Of a stretch of 64,000 nt of DNA, positions 8,804 through 17,078 are shown piece by piece (the stretch's first letter is position 1; each line of letters begins with the position of its first letter). The translations under genes and the position numbers were made by a program. This stretch comes from Bacteroidaceae bacterium. GTDB lineage: Bacteria; Bacteroidota; Bacteroidia; Bacteroidales; Bacteroidaceae. Below the pieces are notes generated by a model. It had not been told where the DNA came from. It did not search any database and saw only the letters and a program-made list of their open reading frames with translations. Where the stretch lies: contig JAFXXQ010000022.1 of NCBI GenBank assembly GCA_017542145.1, positions 1 through 64,000 on the forward strand, read 5' to 3'.

Positions 8804-9509
8804 TCTTGTTGTGCTGTGGCTGCTGCTGGCAGCGCCGGTAACAGCCACAGCGCAGTTCGTGCCCGACTCGCTCTGCACCGTCGATACGCTGCACTGGGAG
8901 CCCAATCCCGACATGCAAGCGCGTCATGCAGCCGTGTTGAACGACCGCAATGCCATTCAGCTGGAGGCCGCCAAGCGTTTTGGCCTTCGCACGCCCTTGG
9001 AGACACGCGAAGGGGCCGAGGCCGTTACGGCAGGGTTAACGTTTATCGAAAGCTGCGATGCCTACACGGTCGATTCGCTCGAATACTCCATTCCCTACCT
9101 TACCTCAGCTGCTGAGGCTCTGGTAAGGGACATCGGTGAGGCATTCCGCGACAGCGTTAGGGCGGCCGGGGAAGGGGAGTACCGCATCATAGTCACCTCT
9201 GTGCTGCGCACCGTCGAGGATGTAGCCCGTCTGCGAGCCTCGGGCAACCGCAATGCTGTTCCCAACTCCACCCATTGCTTTGCCACCACTTTCGACCTCT
9301 CCTACGAGCGCTTCTATCGTCTGGCCACTTCCGACGAATGGTTGGGCGCCACCTTCGACCCTCATGAGGTGACCGGCATCCGCTATGCCGACCCTGAGAG
9401 GCTGACGAACATCCTCGTCGGCATCGTCACCCGACTGCGTGCCCAGCGACGCTGCTATGCCATCTTCGAGCGTGGCGAAAACTGCATCCATATTACCGTA
9501 AGACGTTGA
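8784..9509 (+). CDS. DUF5715-type peptidase, M15/VanY-like fold, exported
   Basis: The most likely start is ATG 8784 inside the end of the GH51 gene, giving 241 residues with a signal peptide (SSLVVLWLLLAAPVTATA). The segments IIVTSVLRTVEDVARL, NSTHCFATTFDLSY (an SxHxxxxxFD zinc-site pattern) and NCIHITV at the end match the order of metal ligands in M15 D-Ala-D-Ala carboxypeptidase-like proteins. A role in trimming peptidoglycan in the periplasm is therefore likely but not proven. The 20-base overlap suggests translational coupling with the arabinofuranosidase, an odd functional pairing. Confidence 0.75.
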   Translation: MRSRYSSLVVLWLLLAAPVTATAQFVPDSLCTVDTLHWEPNPDMQARHAAVLNDRNAIQLEAAKRFGLRTPLETREGAEAVTAGLTFIESCDAYTVDSLEYSIPYLTSAAEALVRDIGEAFRDSVRAAGEGEYRIIVTSVLRTVEDVARLRASGNRNAVPNSTHCFATTFDLSYERFYRLATSDEWLGATFDPHEVTGIRYADPERLTNILVGIVTRLRAQRRCYAIFERGENCIHITVRR

Positions 9510-9516
9510 AATAGTT

Positions 9517-10269
9517 ATGAAAGCAATAGTTGTTGGTGCTACGTCCGGTATAGGGCGTGAGGTGGCTGGGCGTCTTGTTAAGGAGGGCTGGCGTGTGGGC
9601 GTTTCGGGAAGGAGGACGGAGGCCCTCGAGTCGTTCCTTCAGGAGTGGGGTGTTGACAAGGTTTGTGCGGCCACGATGGATGTGATGCAGCCCGAGGCAA
9701 CGTCTGCATTGGATTCGCTGATTGAAGAATTGGGAAGCCCCGACCTGTTCCTATACGTTTCAGGAGTAGGCTATCAGAACTGCGAGCTGGATGTGGAAAA
9801 GGAAATCCGAACCGTCAAGACCAACTGCGAGGGGATGGTGCGGCTGGTGGCTCATTTCATCCACTACGTCCAGTCACACCCCGACGTCTATTCCGCATCG
9901 CACAGGGCACGCATCGCCGTTGTCACGTCCGTAGCAGGCACGGCAGGATTAGGTTCGGCGCCAGCCTACTCTGCCACGAAGCGGATGCAGAGCACCTACC
10001 TCTCTGCGTTGGCTCAGTTAGCCCGCATGGAGCATCTCCCCATTCGTGTGACGGACATCCGCCCAGGCTTCGTGGCTACCGATATCCTTAATCCCGACAA
10101 GCATTACCCCATGCTGATTTCCCGTGCCAAAGCTGCCGACCACATCATCCGCGGCCTGCGCCGTGGCCGTCGCATCATCACTTTCGATTGGCGCTTCCGC
10201 CTTCTCGTCCTCTTCTGGCGCCTCATACCCCGTCCCCTTTGGGAACGCCTCACCTGGGTGAAGAACTGA
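9517..10269 (+). CDS. Short-chain dehydrogenase/reductase family oxidoreductase
   Basis: The 250-residue protein has the classical SDR layout: GATSGIGREVAGRL near residue 7 for NAD(P) binding, YVSGVGYQN in place of the usual NNAG, VTSVAGTAG with the catalytic Ser, and YSATKRMQ with Tyr-x3-Lys. The segment RVTDIRPGFVATDIL is the PG motif after the active site. The cofactor and substrate cannot be deduced; the SGRR after beta-2 would fit NADP. It starts 7 bases after the peptidase gene, so it is probably the last gene of the GH51 operon. Confidence 0.9.
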   Translation: MKAIVVGATSGIGREVAGRLVKEGWRVGVSGRRTEALESFLQEWGVDKVCAATMDVMQPEATSALDSLIEELGSPDLFLYVSGVGYQNCELDVEKEIRTVKTNCEGMVRLVAHFIHYVQSHPDVYSASHRARIAVVTSVAGTAGLGSAPAYSATKRMQSTYLSALAQLARMEHLPIRVTDIRPGFVATDILNPDKHYPMLISRAKAADHIIRGLRRGRRIITFDWRFRLLVLFWRLIPRPLWERLTWVKN

Positions 10270-10479
10270 CCTCCTGCATGCCTTCATTATTCAAAAGCAT
10301 AGTAAAAATCCAGGGGAATGGATTTGTAGTTTCAAGTGCTTGGATTGGGGATAAACTCAAAGATTTTGTATCTGGGGGGCACGATGCGTTTGCGAGAGGG
10401 GCAAGGATGTCTCGGTCTTAAGTGAGGAATGGTCTGAGAAGTTTTTTTCGGGAAAACCTGCAGTTTTTTTTGAAAAAGG

Positions 10480-10510
10480 TTGCAGGATTGGAAAAAGCGG
10501 TGTATCTTTG
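10480..10510 (+). promoter_or_regulatory. Promoter of tRNA-Val
   Basis: TTG at 10480-10482 and TATCTTTG at 10503-10510 are 20 bases apart, a good Bacteroidetes promoter, with the tRNA starting 19 bases downstream. The rest of the gap after the SDR gene (10270-10479) shows no gene I can support. Confidence 0.8.
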
Positions 10511-10528
10511 CCGCGAAATTTGAATGTT

Positions 10529-10603
10529 AGGGGCGTAGCCCAGCTGGTTAAGAGCGCTGCAGTCACATTGCAGAGGTCATCGGTTCGAGCCCGATCGTCC
10601 CTA
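10529..10603 (+). tRNA. tRNA-Val (anticodon CAC)
   Basis: A full cloverleaf is visible. The acceptor AGGGGCG pairs with CGTCCCT (one G-U), the anticodon stem is CTGCA/TGCAG around the loop GTCACAT, and the T arm is ATCGG TTCGAGC CCGAT. The discriminator is A and CCA is not encoded. Anticodon CAC reads GUG valine codons. Confidence 0.95.
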
Positions 10604-10606
10604 CTG

Positions 10607-10638
10607 AAAAAACCGTACCCAATAGGGTGCGGTTTTTT
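10607..10638 (+). terminator. Terminator after tRNA-Val
   Basis: AAAAAACCGTACCC pairs with GGGTGCGGTTTTTT across an AATA loop (one G-U pair), ending in a T run immediately after the tRNA. Confidence 0.85.
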
Positions 10639-10640
10639 CG

Positions 10641-10816
10641 GTCAACGGGTCAACGGGTCAACAAGTCAACGGGTCAACAAGTCAACGAGTCAACAAGTCA
10701 ACCGATGGAGCAGCGAGCGGAGAATGGAGTTTACTCCAATTATCCCGAGTCGCGACAGAGGTCGAGCGAAGCTCAACAGGTCAACGGGTCGACAAGTCGA
10801 TAGCTCAACAGGTCAC
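10641..10816 (+). repeat. Composite repeat: GTCAACRR arrays around a 74-base core
   Basis: Seven to eight units of the 8-base repeat GTCAACRR (10641-10702) are followed by a 74-base core (10704-10777, GATGGAGCAGCGAG ... GAGCGAAGCTCAAC) and then degenerate units of the same repeat. The core has a central hairpin, TGGAGT/ACTCCA. Related cores occur inside genes at 45010-45083 and, on the minus strand, at 52420-52491. Here it lies between two convergent tRNA genes, outside any coding region. Confidence 0.85.
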
Positions 10817-10828
10817 ATGAATCAACAT

Positions 10829-10866
10829 GAAAAAAGAATGAGGCGAAGGTTGCTTCGTCTCATTCT
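10829..10866 (-). terminator. Terminator of tRNA-Arg
   Basis: On the minus strand the stem AGAATGAGACGAAG / CTTCGCCTCATTCT (one mismatch) is followed by a T run, directly after the tRNA-Arg 3' end. Confidence 0.8.
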
Positions 10867-10870
10867 CTGG

Positions 10871-10944
10871 TGACTCCTATAGGATTCAAACCTATAACCT
10901 TCTGATCCGTAGTCAGATGCTCTATTCAGTTGAGCTAAGGAGCC
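10871..10944 (-). tRNA. tRNA-Arg (anticodon ACG)
   Basis: Read on the minus strand, the acceptor GGCTCCT pairs with AGGAGTC (one G-U), the anticodon stem TCTGA/TCAGA holds the loop CTACGGA, and the T arm is ATAGG TTTGAAT CCTAT. The discriminator is A with no encoded CCA. ACG (A34 normally edited to inosine) reads CGN arginine codons. Confidence 0.95.
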
Positions 10945-11029
10945 GTGCTTCCTACTGGAAAAGCGGTGCAAAGGTACGGCACAATTTTGGATTGTGCAAG
11001 CGAAAGGTGAAGTTTTTTTCAAAAAAGTG

Positions 11030-13348
11030 CTATCTTTCGATGAATCGGGTGTTGAAGAGCTGCCAGCCGACGGTGATTCCGACGCCCCAGGGGTTCAGGG
11101 GAGAGCTGTTGTGTGAGAGGTAGGCGCTGGCGACAATGGTGGAGAAACGTCCGACGACAGAGAGTTCCTCCATGTGGCCTAAACGGCTGAAATAAGAGCC
11201 ATAGTAGGGGCGGTATTTGCTGTCCTGCAGGATGGGGCGGAGGGGGAGGAAGGCATAGCCTTCGAGTCGGACGCTGACGATGCTTGAAAGGTTGTAGATG
11301 GGGATGAGCCCGGCGGCAATGTACTTGTTGGAGCGGAAATAGCTGTTGTAGGTGAAGGTGGAGGAGGCCGTGGGGGTGAAGGCGTTGGCCTGCATCATGG
11401 TGGCGGTGAAGTCCTGCGTCAGGTTGCGCGATGAATAGAAGGCTTCGGCATAGGTGCCGAGGGTGATTTTCTTCGAGAGGGGCAGGTAGCGTTGGTCTTT
11501 GAACATGACCTGCAGCCAGCTGATGGGAGAGGTCTCGACGATGGGCATCAGCGAGGAGTGGCCGTGGGCAGGGTCGGCAGGGGTGTAGATGCTGGTGCCG
11601 GAGAATACTTGTGCGAGGACGTACTGGGCACGTCCGCGGGTGGCGTACTGGGGGCTGTTGAGTGAGTTCTGGCCAAAGAACACCGAGCCGCCGAGGAGGG
11701 TGTAGTCGTTCTCGCTGTAGAGGGGGTTGAGGATGTCGAGGGTGCCGCCGGGGACGTAGGTGTCGGTGATGCGTCCGACGCCGATGCCGAACTCAGCCTT
11801 CTGCTGCGAGAGGAAGGGCAGGGCAGTCTTGAGCTTGATGAACGACTCGCGTTCCTTATTCAATGAAGGCTCGGACGAGCCGGAGAAGAGGTAGTCCTGC
11901 TTGTAATAGTCGATGGTGGAGTAGGCACCGAGTATGCGTACGGAGACGGGGATGGCTGAGGCGAAGAAGTTGAGGCGTGCCATGAGCTGGACGTTGTTGT
12001 AGGTACGTCCCAGCTGGCCGTCGAGGAGGACTTCGACGGAGCGCCGTCCGAGGTGGTTGAAGTAGAATCCGTAATAGACCTGGCTGATGTTGCCTGTGGA
12101 GAGAGCGCCGCCCAGCATGAGTGAGACGTTGTTCTCGAGCGAGACGTCGAGCTGCAGGTCAAAGGAGCGGTCGAAGGGGTTGTAGATGGCTGTGGGGAGG
12201 ATTTCGGAGATGGTGTTGTCGGATAGCAGGCGGAAGTAAGCCTGTCGCAGTTCGTCGAGGGAGAAGTACTCCTCGTCCTCGTCACGTATTTCGCGCTTGA
12301 TGTACTGGCGCTGTTCGTCAGTGGCTCCGCGGACGTAGATGTTGCGGAAGCGGATGTCGGGGAAGGTGGCCCTGAAGGCCTCGCGCCGTGCGCGGATGGT
12401 GTCGAGGGGGACGGTCCGTGGGACCTTGCCGCGGATGCTGTCAATCAGGCGGACGGTGGTCTCGTAGCCCAGGTCGTGCAGCTCCTTCACCTTGTGGAAG
12501 TCGAGCAGGCTGACGTCGCCTTTGAGGTTGAATTTCATGAGGACGCCGTTCGAGTCGGGCAGCGCGTAGTTGGTGCGAGCCATGATCATGGTCTCCAGCT
12601 GCCCGATGACATCGTCAGGCTCGGGGCGCTCCTGTCCGTAGGCGGTGACGCTGCCGATGATGAAGTCGGGGTGGAACTCCTCCTTCATGATGTCGACGGG
12701 GAAGTTGTTGAAGATGCCGCCGTCGTAGGCCAGCTCGCCGTCCACCTCGATGGCTTTGAAGACGAAGGGGAAGGTCATGGAAGCGCGGACGGCCCTGCCC
12801 AGGTCGCCGTGGTTGAAGATGAGGGGGCGCTTCTCATAGACGTTCGAGGCCACGCAGCGGAACGGCACGAACAGCTTGTCGAAGTCGCCGTCGCAGGCAG
12901 CCGTGGGCTGGGCAAAGGTCTCCATGAACATCAGGTTCATATAGACGGGGTTGATGAGGTTGGTGGGCAGCGAGGGCGAGAAGGCGATGCTGTCGGCACC
13001 CAGGTCGGCCTTGACGGTAAGGAATTCGGGCGAGGGGTCGTTCCGCTTGATGTAGTAGAGGTTGTTCTCGTCGATGGAGCCAGTGTAGGCCTTGTGGAAG
13101 TCGGGCGATGAGATGAAGTCGACCATCTCGCGGGGCGAATAACCCATGGCGTAGAGCGAGGCGACGATGGCGCCCATCGAGGTGCCCGCCACGTAGTCGA
13201 TGGGGATGCCGTTATCCTCCAGGGCATGGATGATGCCGATGTGGGTGAGGCCCCTGGCGCCTCCACCGCTCAACACCAACCCCACCTTCTGCGCCGGCAA
13301 TGCAACGGAAAGCAGCAACGTCAACAGGTATACAACAGTCCTTTTCAT
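11030..13348 (-). CDS. Patatin-like phospholipase fused to a POTRA and beta-barrel (type Vd-like)
   Basis: The ATG at 13348 gives a signal peptide (MKRTVVYLLTLLLSVALPAQ) and 772 residues. Residues about 20-300 form a patatin lipase domain with the oxyanion motif GGGARG, the nucleophile motif GTSMG and the catalytic DGG in YDGGIFNNFP. Next comes a POTRA-like segment (RNIYVRGATDEQRQYIKREI). The C-terminal 400 residues resemble a 16-strand Omp85-type barrel with many alternating strands. The architecture matches PlpD-type (type Vd) autotransporters and related Bacteroidetes proteins, which place a phospholipase at or beyond the outer membrane. It stands alone and divergent from the WYL regulator. 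Confidence 0.9.
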   Translation of the reverse strand: MKRTVVYLLTLLLSVALPAQKVGLVLSGGGARGLTHIGIIHALEDNGIPIDYVAGTSMGAIVASLYAMGYSPREMVDFISSPDFHKAYTGSIDENNLYYIKRNDPSPEFLTVKADLGADSIAFSPSLPTNLINPVYMNLMFMETFAQPTAACDGDFDKLFVPFRCVASNVYEKRPLIFNHGDLGRAVRASMTFPFVFKAIEVDGELAYDGGIFNNFPVDIMKEEFHPDFIIGSVTAYGQERPEPDDVIGQLETMIMARTNYALPDSNGVLMKFNLKGDVSLLDFHKVKELHDLGYETTVRLIDSIRGKVPRTVPLDTIRARREAFRATFPDIRFRNIYVRGATDEQRQYIKREIRDEDEEYFSLDELRQAYFRLLSDNTISEILPTAIYNPFDRSFDLQLDVSLENNVSLMLGGALSTGNISQVYYGFYFNHLGRRSVEVLLDGQLGRTYNNVQLMARLNFFASAIPVSVRILGAYSTIDYYKQDYLFSGSSEPSLNKERESFIKLKTALPFLSQQKAEFGIGVGRITDTYVPGGTLDILNPLYSENDYTLLGGSVFFGQNSLNSPQYATRGRAQYVLAQVFSGTSIYTPADPAHGHSSLMPIVETSPISWLQVMFKDQRYLPLSKKITLGTYAEAFYSSRNLTQDFTATMMQANAFTPTASSTFTYNSYFRSNKYIAAGLIPIYNLSSIVSVRLEGYAFLPLRPILQDSKYRPYYGSYFSRLGHMEELSVVGRFSTIVASAYLSHNSSPLNPWGVGITVGWQLFNTRFIER

Positions 13349-13369
13349 CAACCCTTCGGATTTCGGCTG

Positions 13370-13401
13370 CGAAGGTAGCAAAAACTCCACACAATGCCAA
13401 A
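13370..13401 (-). promoter_or_regulatory. Promoter of the patatin-like gene
   Basis: On the minus strand TTTG (13398-13401) and TACCTTCG (13370-13377) are separated by 20 bases, and the ATG follows 21 bases later. One base differs from TAnnTTTG. Confidence 0.65.
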
Positions 13402-13530
13402 CGAAAACCGTTTTCTTTTTCCCGAAAAAACTTTTTCAGAAAGATTTCATCCTTTCAAGTGGGAACTACGTGTATTTTGTCTCTATTTGCACCCGAATAG
13501 ATATCCCACTTTTTGAAAAAACCTTGCCAC

Positions 13531-14418
13531 ATGAAACCCTCCATCATCTTCCACCAGTATATTTGGATTATCAACACGCTCCGGACTTTTGGCCGTCTGA
13601 CCTTCGACGAACTTGCCCAGAAGTGGCAGGCGGACAAGGTCGCTAATGGCAACCCGTTGCAGCGTTCCTCGTTCAACCGCCATCGCGATGCCATTCTCGA
13701 CATGTTTGGCATCATCATCGATTGTGAGGCCAGAACCTACAAATACTATATCAGTAACCCCGAAGTCCTTAACGACGATGCTATTGAGCGTTGGCTGCTC
13801 AGCACACTTACCGTTCAGGGAGTGCTGTCCGACAGCGTTTCCATTAAGGATCGGATTGTGCTGGAGGAGGTGCCTGCAGGCGAGGAATACCTGCAAACCA
13901 TCATCCGAGCCATTAAGGCCAACAAACGGCTTCGTATTGGATATCAACGTTTCGGCTCGGAAAACTACGAGACGACGATTTCGCCTTATGCGCTGAAGCT
14001 CTTTCATCGTCGATGGTATCTGTTGGCTTACACAGGGCGCCACATGGCCACCTATTCGCTGGACCGTATGACCCTTGTGGAGATGACAAGTGAGAAATTC
14101 ACTTTCCCATTCGACTTCTCCGCTCGGGAGTACTTTTCGGAATACTATGGCGTGCTGACAGACGAGACTCCGATGGCTCATGTCGTCATCCGCGCCCATG
14201 CCTGGACCCCCGATTACATCCGTACGCTGCCCTTGCACGCCTCCCAATGCGAAATAGCTTCGACGGATATGTATGCCGACTTCTCCTACGACCTTCGCCC
14301 CACAGCCGATTTCGTGGGCACACTTCTATCTCACGGCGACGGCATCGAAGTGCTCGAACCCCTCGAGTTGCGCGAGAAAATGAAGAAAATGATAGCCGAA
14401 AATCTTAAAAGATATTAA
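13531..14418 (+). CDS. WYL-domain transcriptional regulator
   Basis: ATG 13531 is chosen over a TTG six codons earlier. The 295-residue protein has an N-terminal winged-helix-like part (IWIINTLRTFGRLTFDELAQKW, about residues 9-65) and a WYL domain: LRIGYQRFGSENYETTISPYALKLFHRRWYLLAY near residue 135 and TYSLDRM near residue 175, then a WCX-like C-terminal segment. WYL proteins sense ligands, often nucleotides or nucleic acid, and regulate stress responses and many phage-defence loci. It faces the HIRAN operon with 78 bases between, including a dyad at 14429, so it probably controls that operon and perhaps itself. Confidence 0.9.
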   Translation: MKPSIIFHQYIWIINTLRTFGRLTFDELAQKWQADKVANGNPLQRSSFNRHRDAILDMFGIIIDCEARTYKYYISNPEVLNDDAIERWLLSTLTVQGVLSDSVSIKDRIVLEEVPAGEEYLQTIIRAIKANKRLRIGYQRFGSENYETTISPYALKLFHRRWYLLAYTGRHMATYSLDRMTLVEMTSEKFTFPFDFSAREYFSEYYGVLTDETPMAHVVIRAHAWTPDYIRTLPLHASQCEIASTDMYADFSYDLRPTADFVGTLLSHGDGIEVLEPLELREKMKKMIAENLKRY

Positions 14419-14428
14419 AATCCCGCAA

Positions 14429-14466
14429 GGTGTCCCGACTTTTGGGTCACCACCCTTCTTACTTTG
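14429..14466 (+). promoter_or_regulatory. Putative WYL operator and promoter of the HIRAN operon
   Basis: GGTGTCCC (14429-14436) and GGGTCACC (14444-14451) form an imperfect dyad (7 of 8 pairs) with a 7-base centre. The -7-like box TTACTTTG at 14459-14466 follows, 30 bases before the HIRAN start. A dyad this close to the promoter and next to the regulator gene is a reasonable operator candidate; this is inference. Confidence 0.45.
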
Positions 14467-14496
14467 CATCCGTAACCATTAAAAACAAATAGTATT

Positions 14497-14847
14497 ATGG
14501 AAGCAAAGAAACTCTTTTTCATGGACTGCCACCTTGCAGGCCGCATGTATCACGATGCCGACGAAGTTTGGGATCAGCTGAAAGTCGGGACAACGCTCAG
14601 GCTGGAGCGCGACAAAGAAAACCATTTCGACCCTTATGCCGTTGAGGTCATCTACACGGACAAGGAGGGCGAAGATTTCAAGCTGGGCTACATCCCGCGT
14701 GGCGAAAACGAGACCCTTGCCCATCTGCTCGAAATGGGCTGGACGGAAATCTTCGAGTGCCGCATCAGCAAGCTGAACCCAGACGCACATCCCGAGAATC
14801 AGGTGCACCTGACGATAAAGATTGTTAGAAACAAAAACAAAGCATAA
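14497..14847 (+). CDS. HIRAN-domain protein
   Basis: The 116-residue protein is almost entirely a HIRAN domain: FFMDCHLAGRMYHDADEVWDQL, then LRLERDKENHFDPYAVEV and the conserved GYIPRGENETLAHLLEMG. HIRAN domains recognise 3' single-stranded DNA ends, best known in Rad5/HLTF, and in bacteria also occur as stand-alone small proteins near helicases and WYL regulators. No helicase is attached here. It is the first gene of a run of five closely spaced genes; the next starts 2 bases after its stop. Confidence 0.88.
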   Translation: MEAKKLFFMDCHLAGRMYHDADEVWDQLKVGTTLRLERDKENHFDPYAVEVIYTDKEGEDFKLGYIPRGENETLAHLLEMGWTEIFECRISKLNPDAHPENQVHLTIKIVRNKNKA

Positions 14848-14849
14848 GA

Positions 14850-15251
14850 ATGAACAGATATTCAAAAGCAGCAACATCTTCACAATACGTCTATGTAAAG
14901 TTGAAGCTGACACCAGGTATGGTTTACTTCGCTCCCGTTGAGATGCATTTCCTTTATGACAGCAAAAGCAAATGCGTAAGATATAGCATGGATGGCTTAG
15001 CGTGTCATGAAACCGTAGTTACGGATTTCCATGAACACGTTAATATTGAGGAAATGTTTACAGATTCTCCTGCGCAATTCTACATTACGGATGTACCTAT
15101 TTTCATTTTCCATGTAAAATCAGGCGACAAAATGATTCGAATAGCTTTTGAGTATCTTAATGAAATTTTGGAGTATCACAAGTCCTACAAATGGATAGTC
15201 ACTTTATTTGAAAAGATTTGTGAAAAAGATCAACTAATTAAATACCAATGA
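14850..15251 (+). CDS. Unknown protein in the HIRAN operon
   Basis: I do not recognise this 133-residue protein. It has no signal peptide or membrane segment, is acidic-to-neutral, and looks like a mixed alpha/beta cytosolic protein with strands such as YVYVKLKLTP and FYITDVPIFIFHV. It is AT-rich compared with the flanking housekeeping genes. It starts 2 bases after the HIRAN stop, and its last four bases overlap the next ATG (15248), so it is surely translated as part of the operon. Confidence 0.7.
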   Translation: MNRYSKAATSSQYVYVKLKLTPGMVYFAPVEMHFLYDSKSKCVRYSMDGLACHETVVTDFHEHVNIEEMFTDSPAQFYITDVPIFIFHVKSGDKMIRIAFEYLNEILEYHKSYKWIVTLFEKICEKDQLIKYQ

Positions 15252-16126
15252 CAAAAAAGCACTATCTCCCTGACGACTACATTCCATCTATAAAGGATGC
15301 AGAATGGTTTATCAACTATTGGAAAGAACTCCCAAGCTACTTCAATCAAGAGAGAGCTCTGGATAAACTCTTTATGGAGTTGTGCCCTAAGAACAACAAT
15401 ATCGAGGATATCCTTATCAAGTGTTCGGCGCTTAATGACTTTTATAGTACTAACATTTTCGATATACACTCTCTGGCACAGCATATTGAGACGTTAGAGA
15501 TAGACGAAAGGCTCAGGGCAGGAGATTACACGTTAGTCAATGACATAGCTAATGTGGAGGTAAATGGAAAGAATCACTTCTTTTATTCGTTTGCAACCAA
15601 GTATTGCAGCCATCATCAGCCAGAATTGTATGCCATATATGACAGCTACGTGGAAAAAGTTCTGTTGTCTATGAACCAGAAAACGCCGTTTGCTAACTTC
15701 AAGAAGAACCAGTTGAAGGATTATGATACTTATATGAAGGTTATTCGTAGCTTCCAACAGCGCTTTGGATTGATGCAATATTCTATCAAGCAGCTGGACC
15801 AATACCTCTGGCAATTAGGAAAATGGTACTTCAACAACTATGGTCTGTCTTATAAGTATTACAATAGAGAGGAAGAGAATCCTTATCCTCTTGAAGATGT
15901 TCGAAGTGACTTTTGGTATGGAGAGATGATGTTTGTCACCAACACCCTCCAGAATGTCGGATATTGGAAAGAAATGGGAAAAGAATGGCTGAAAAACGCA
16001 AATGAACAGATTCGAAATCTTGCTTCAAGGCTTACATCTGAGCAATTTGGTGTCGTTACTTATATATCTGCATTATTTAGCAAATGGCGCCCTTATGATG
16101 ATCAAAGTTGGTTAATAGAATATTGA
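15248..16126 (+). CDS. Unknown protein of a conserved-looking family (FYSFATKYCSHHQP)
   Basis: This 292-residue soluble protein carries the block FYSFATKYCSHHQPELYAIYD near residue 112, which I recall from uncharacterised bacterial proteins found near restriction and defence genes and sometimes linked to an OGG-like DNA glycosylase fold. I cannot confirm that family assignment. LYSTN-like NDFYSTNIFDIHSLAQHIE precedes it. No membrane segment is seen. It overlaps the upstream gene by 4 bases, is followed after 4 bases by the next, and is AT-rich, which fits an acquired operon. Confidence 0.65.
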   Translation: MTKKHYLPDDYIPSIKDAEWFINYWKELPSYFNQERALDKLFMELCPKNNNIEDILIKCSALNDFYSTNIFDIHSLAQHIETLEIDERLRAGDYTLVNDIANVEVNGKNHFFYSFATKYCSHHQPELYAIYDSYVEKVLLSMNQKTPFANFKKNQLKDYDTYMKVIRSFQQRFGLMQYSIKQLDQYLWQLGKWYFNNYGLSYKYYNREEENPYPLEDVRSDFWYGEMMFVTNTLQNVGYWKEMGKEWLKNANEQIRNLASRLTSEQFGVVTYISALFSKWRPYDDQSWLIEY

Positions 16127-16130
16127 AAAA

Positions 16131-17078
16131 ATGAAAACAGATAAAGAATACCCTGCAACACATTCCATGGAGACGGCCTGGTATTGTGTGGATGAAGATG
16201 GTGATGTAGGCATTTTTCAGATAGAAGATAATGGCCCTGTACCTGAAGGTTATAATATTGGCAATGAAGTTGAGAGTTTGTTCTGGTACGAATTCTCTTC
16301 AGAAGATGAAAGTATGATACGTGATTTGCCACTTACACCAGAGCAGATAGAGCCTCTATTAATTCCCAAAAAAGAACCTGAAAGGGATTGGGATAAAAGT
16401 TATGGAACGGAAACAAATTATTGGTGGAGTAGTGTTATCATAAAGATCTTTATGAATGATTTGCCAATATTAGAGGAGGCTCTGAAACTTTATTCCAAGA
16501 AAAGAGATTATCCCGGTAAAAGGGCTGTTTGTATCTCAAGGTCAGAAGGTTTATTCATGGTAGATTTTTCCAGTAATAAGAAGGGGGTCTTGTTATTAAA
16601 AGAGCGTAATGTCATTAAGGCTGTGTATAATTGTGCAGACTTTTGGATTGAAGATCCATACGACGAAGGAGACGAGGTTAATGAGGAATATAAGCTGTAT
16701 CCGGTATATCTATATAGGCAGGATTATTGGCCATATTCTAGTAGTGCAGCAAAATATGTAGAGCCACGTTTTCCTTTAAGAATAACTCAATTACCAAAGG
16801 GCATTCAATCTAAAGTATTTAAAATGCCATTTAAATTCAAAGATACGGATAACATCCAGTTGGCTGAACATATGCCTGTAAAAGTGTCAGGATGTCCAGA
16901 ATATGTCTTTGATGGTAAATTGTGGTCATTGCTAAAATTGAGTGATGACACAAATGGGTATTATTGCGAAGAAAACCATAAACTCATACCAGAATCAGAA
17001 TTCAAGAAATATCTAGAAGATGGTAGTGCGGAGAAGTATGACTGGGACAAACATCGTGCTTTAAAATTCCCAACCTAA
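16131..17078 (+). CDS. Unknown protein in the HIRAN operon, immunity-protein-like N-terminus
   Basis: The 315-residue protein is soluble and acidic. Its N-terminal block HSMETAWYCVDEDGDVGIFQ with EDNGPVPEGYN is a pattern I associate loosely with SMI1/immunity-type proteins that sit near toxins, but no toxin gene is seen here and I make no functional claim. The rest contains no motif I can name. The stop TAA shares one base with the ATG of the radical SAM gene (17078), a strong sign of translational coupling. Codon use is AT-rich. Confidence 0.6.
   Translation: MKTDKEYPATHSMETAWYCVDEDGDVGIFQIEDNGPVPEGYNIGNEVESLFWYEFSSEDESMIRDLPLTPEQIEPLLIPKKEPERDWDKSYGTETNYWWSSVIIKIFMNDLPILEEALKLYSKKRDYPGKRAVCISRSEGLFMVDFSSNKKGVLLLKERNVIKAVYNCADFWIEDPYDEGDEVNEEYKLYPVYLYRQDYWPYSSSAAKYVEPRFPLRITQLPKGIQSKVFKMPFKFKDTDNIQLAEHMPVKVSGCPEYVFDGKLWSLLKLSDDTNGYYCEENHKLIPESEFKKYLEDGSAEKYDWDKHRALKFPT

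Noticed and set aside
10641..10702. Possible CRISPR array
   Set aside because: Units are only 8 bases with no spacers and no cas genes nearby.
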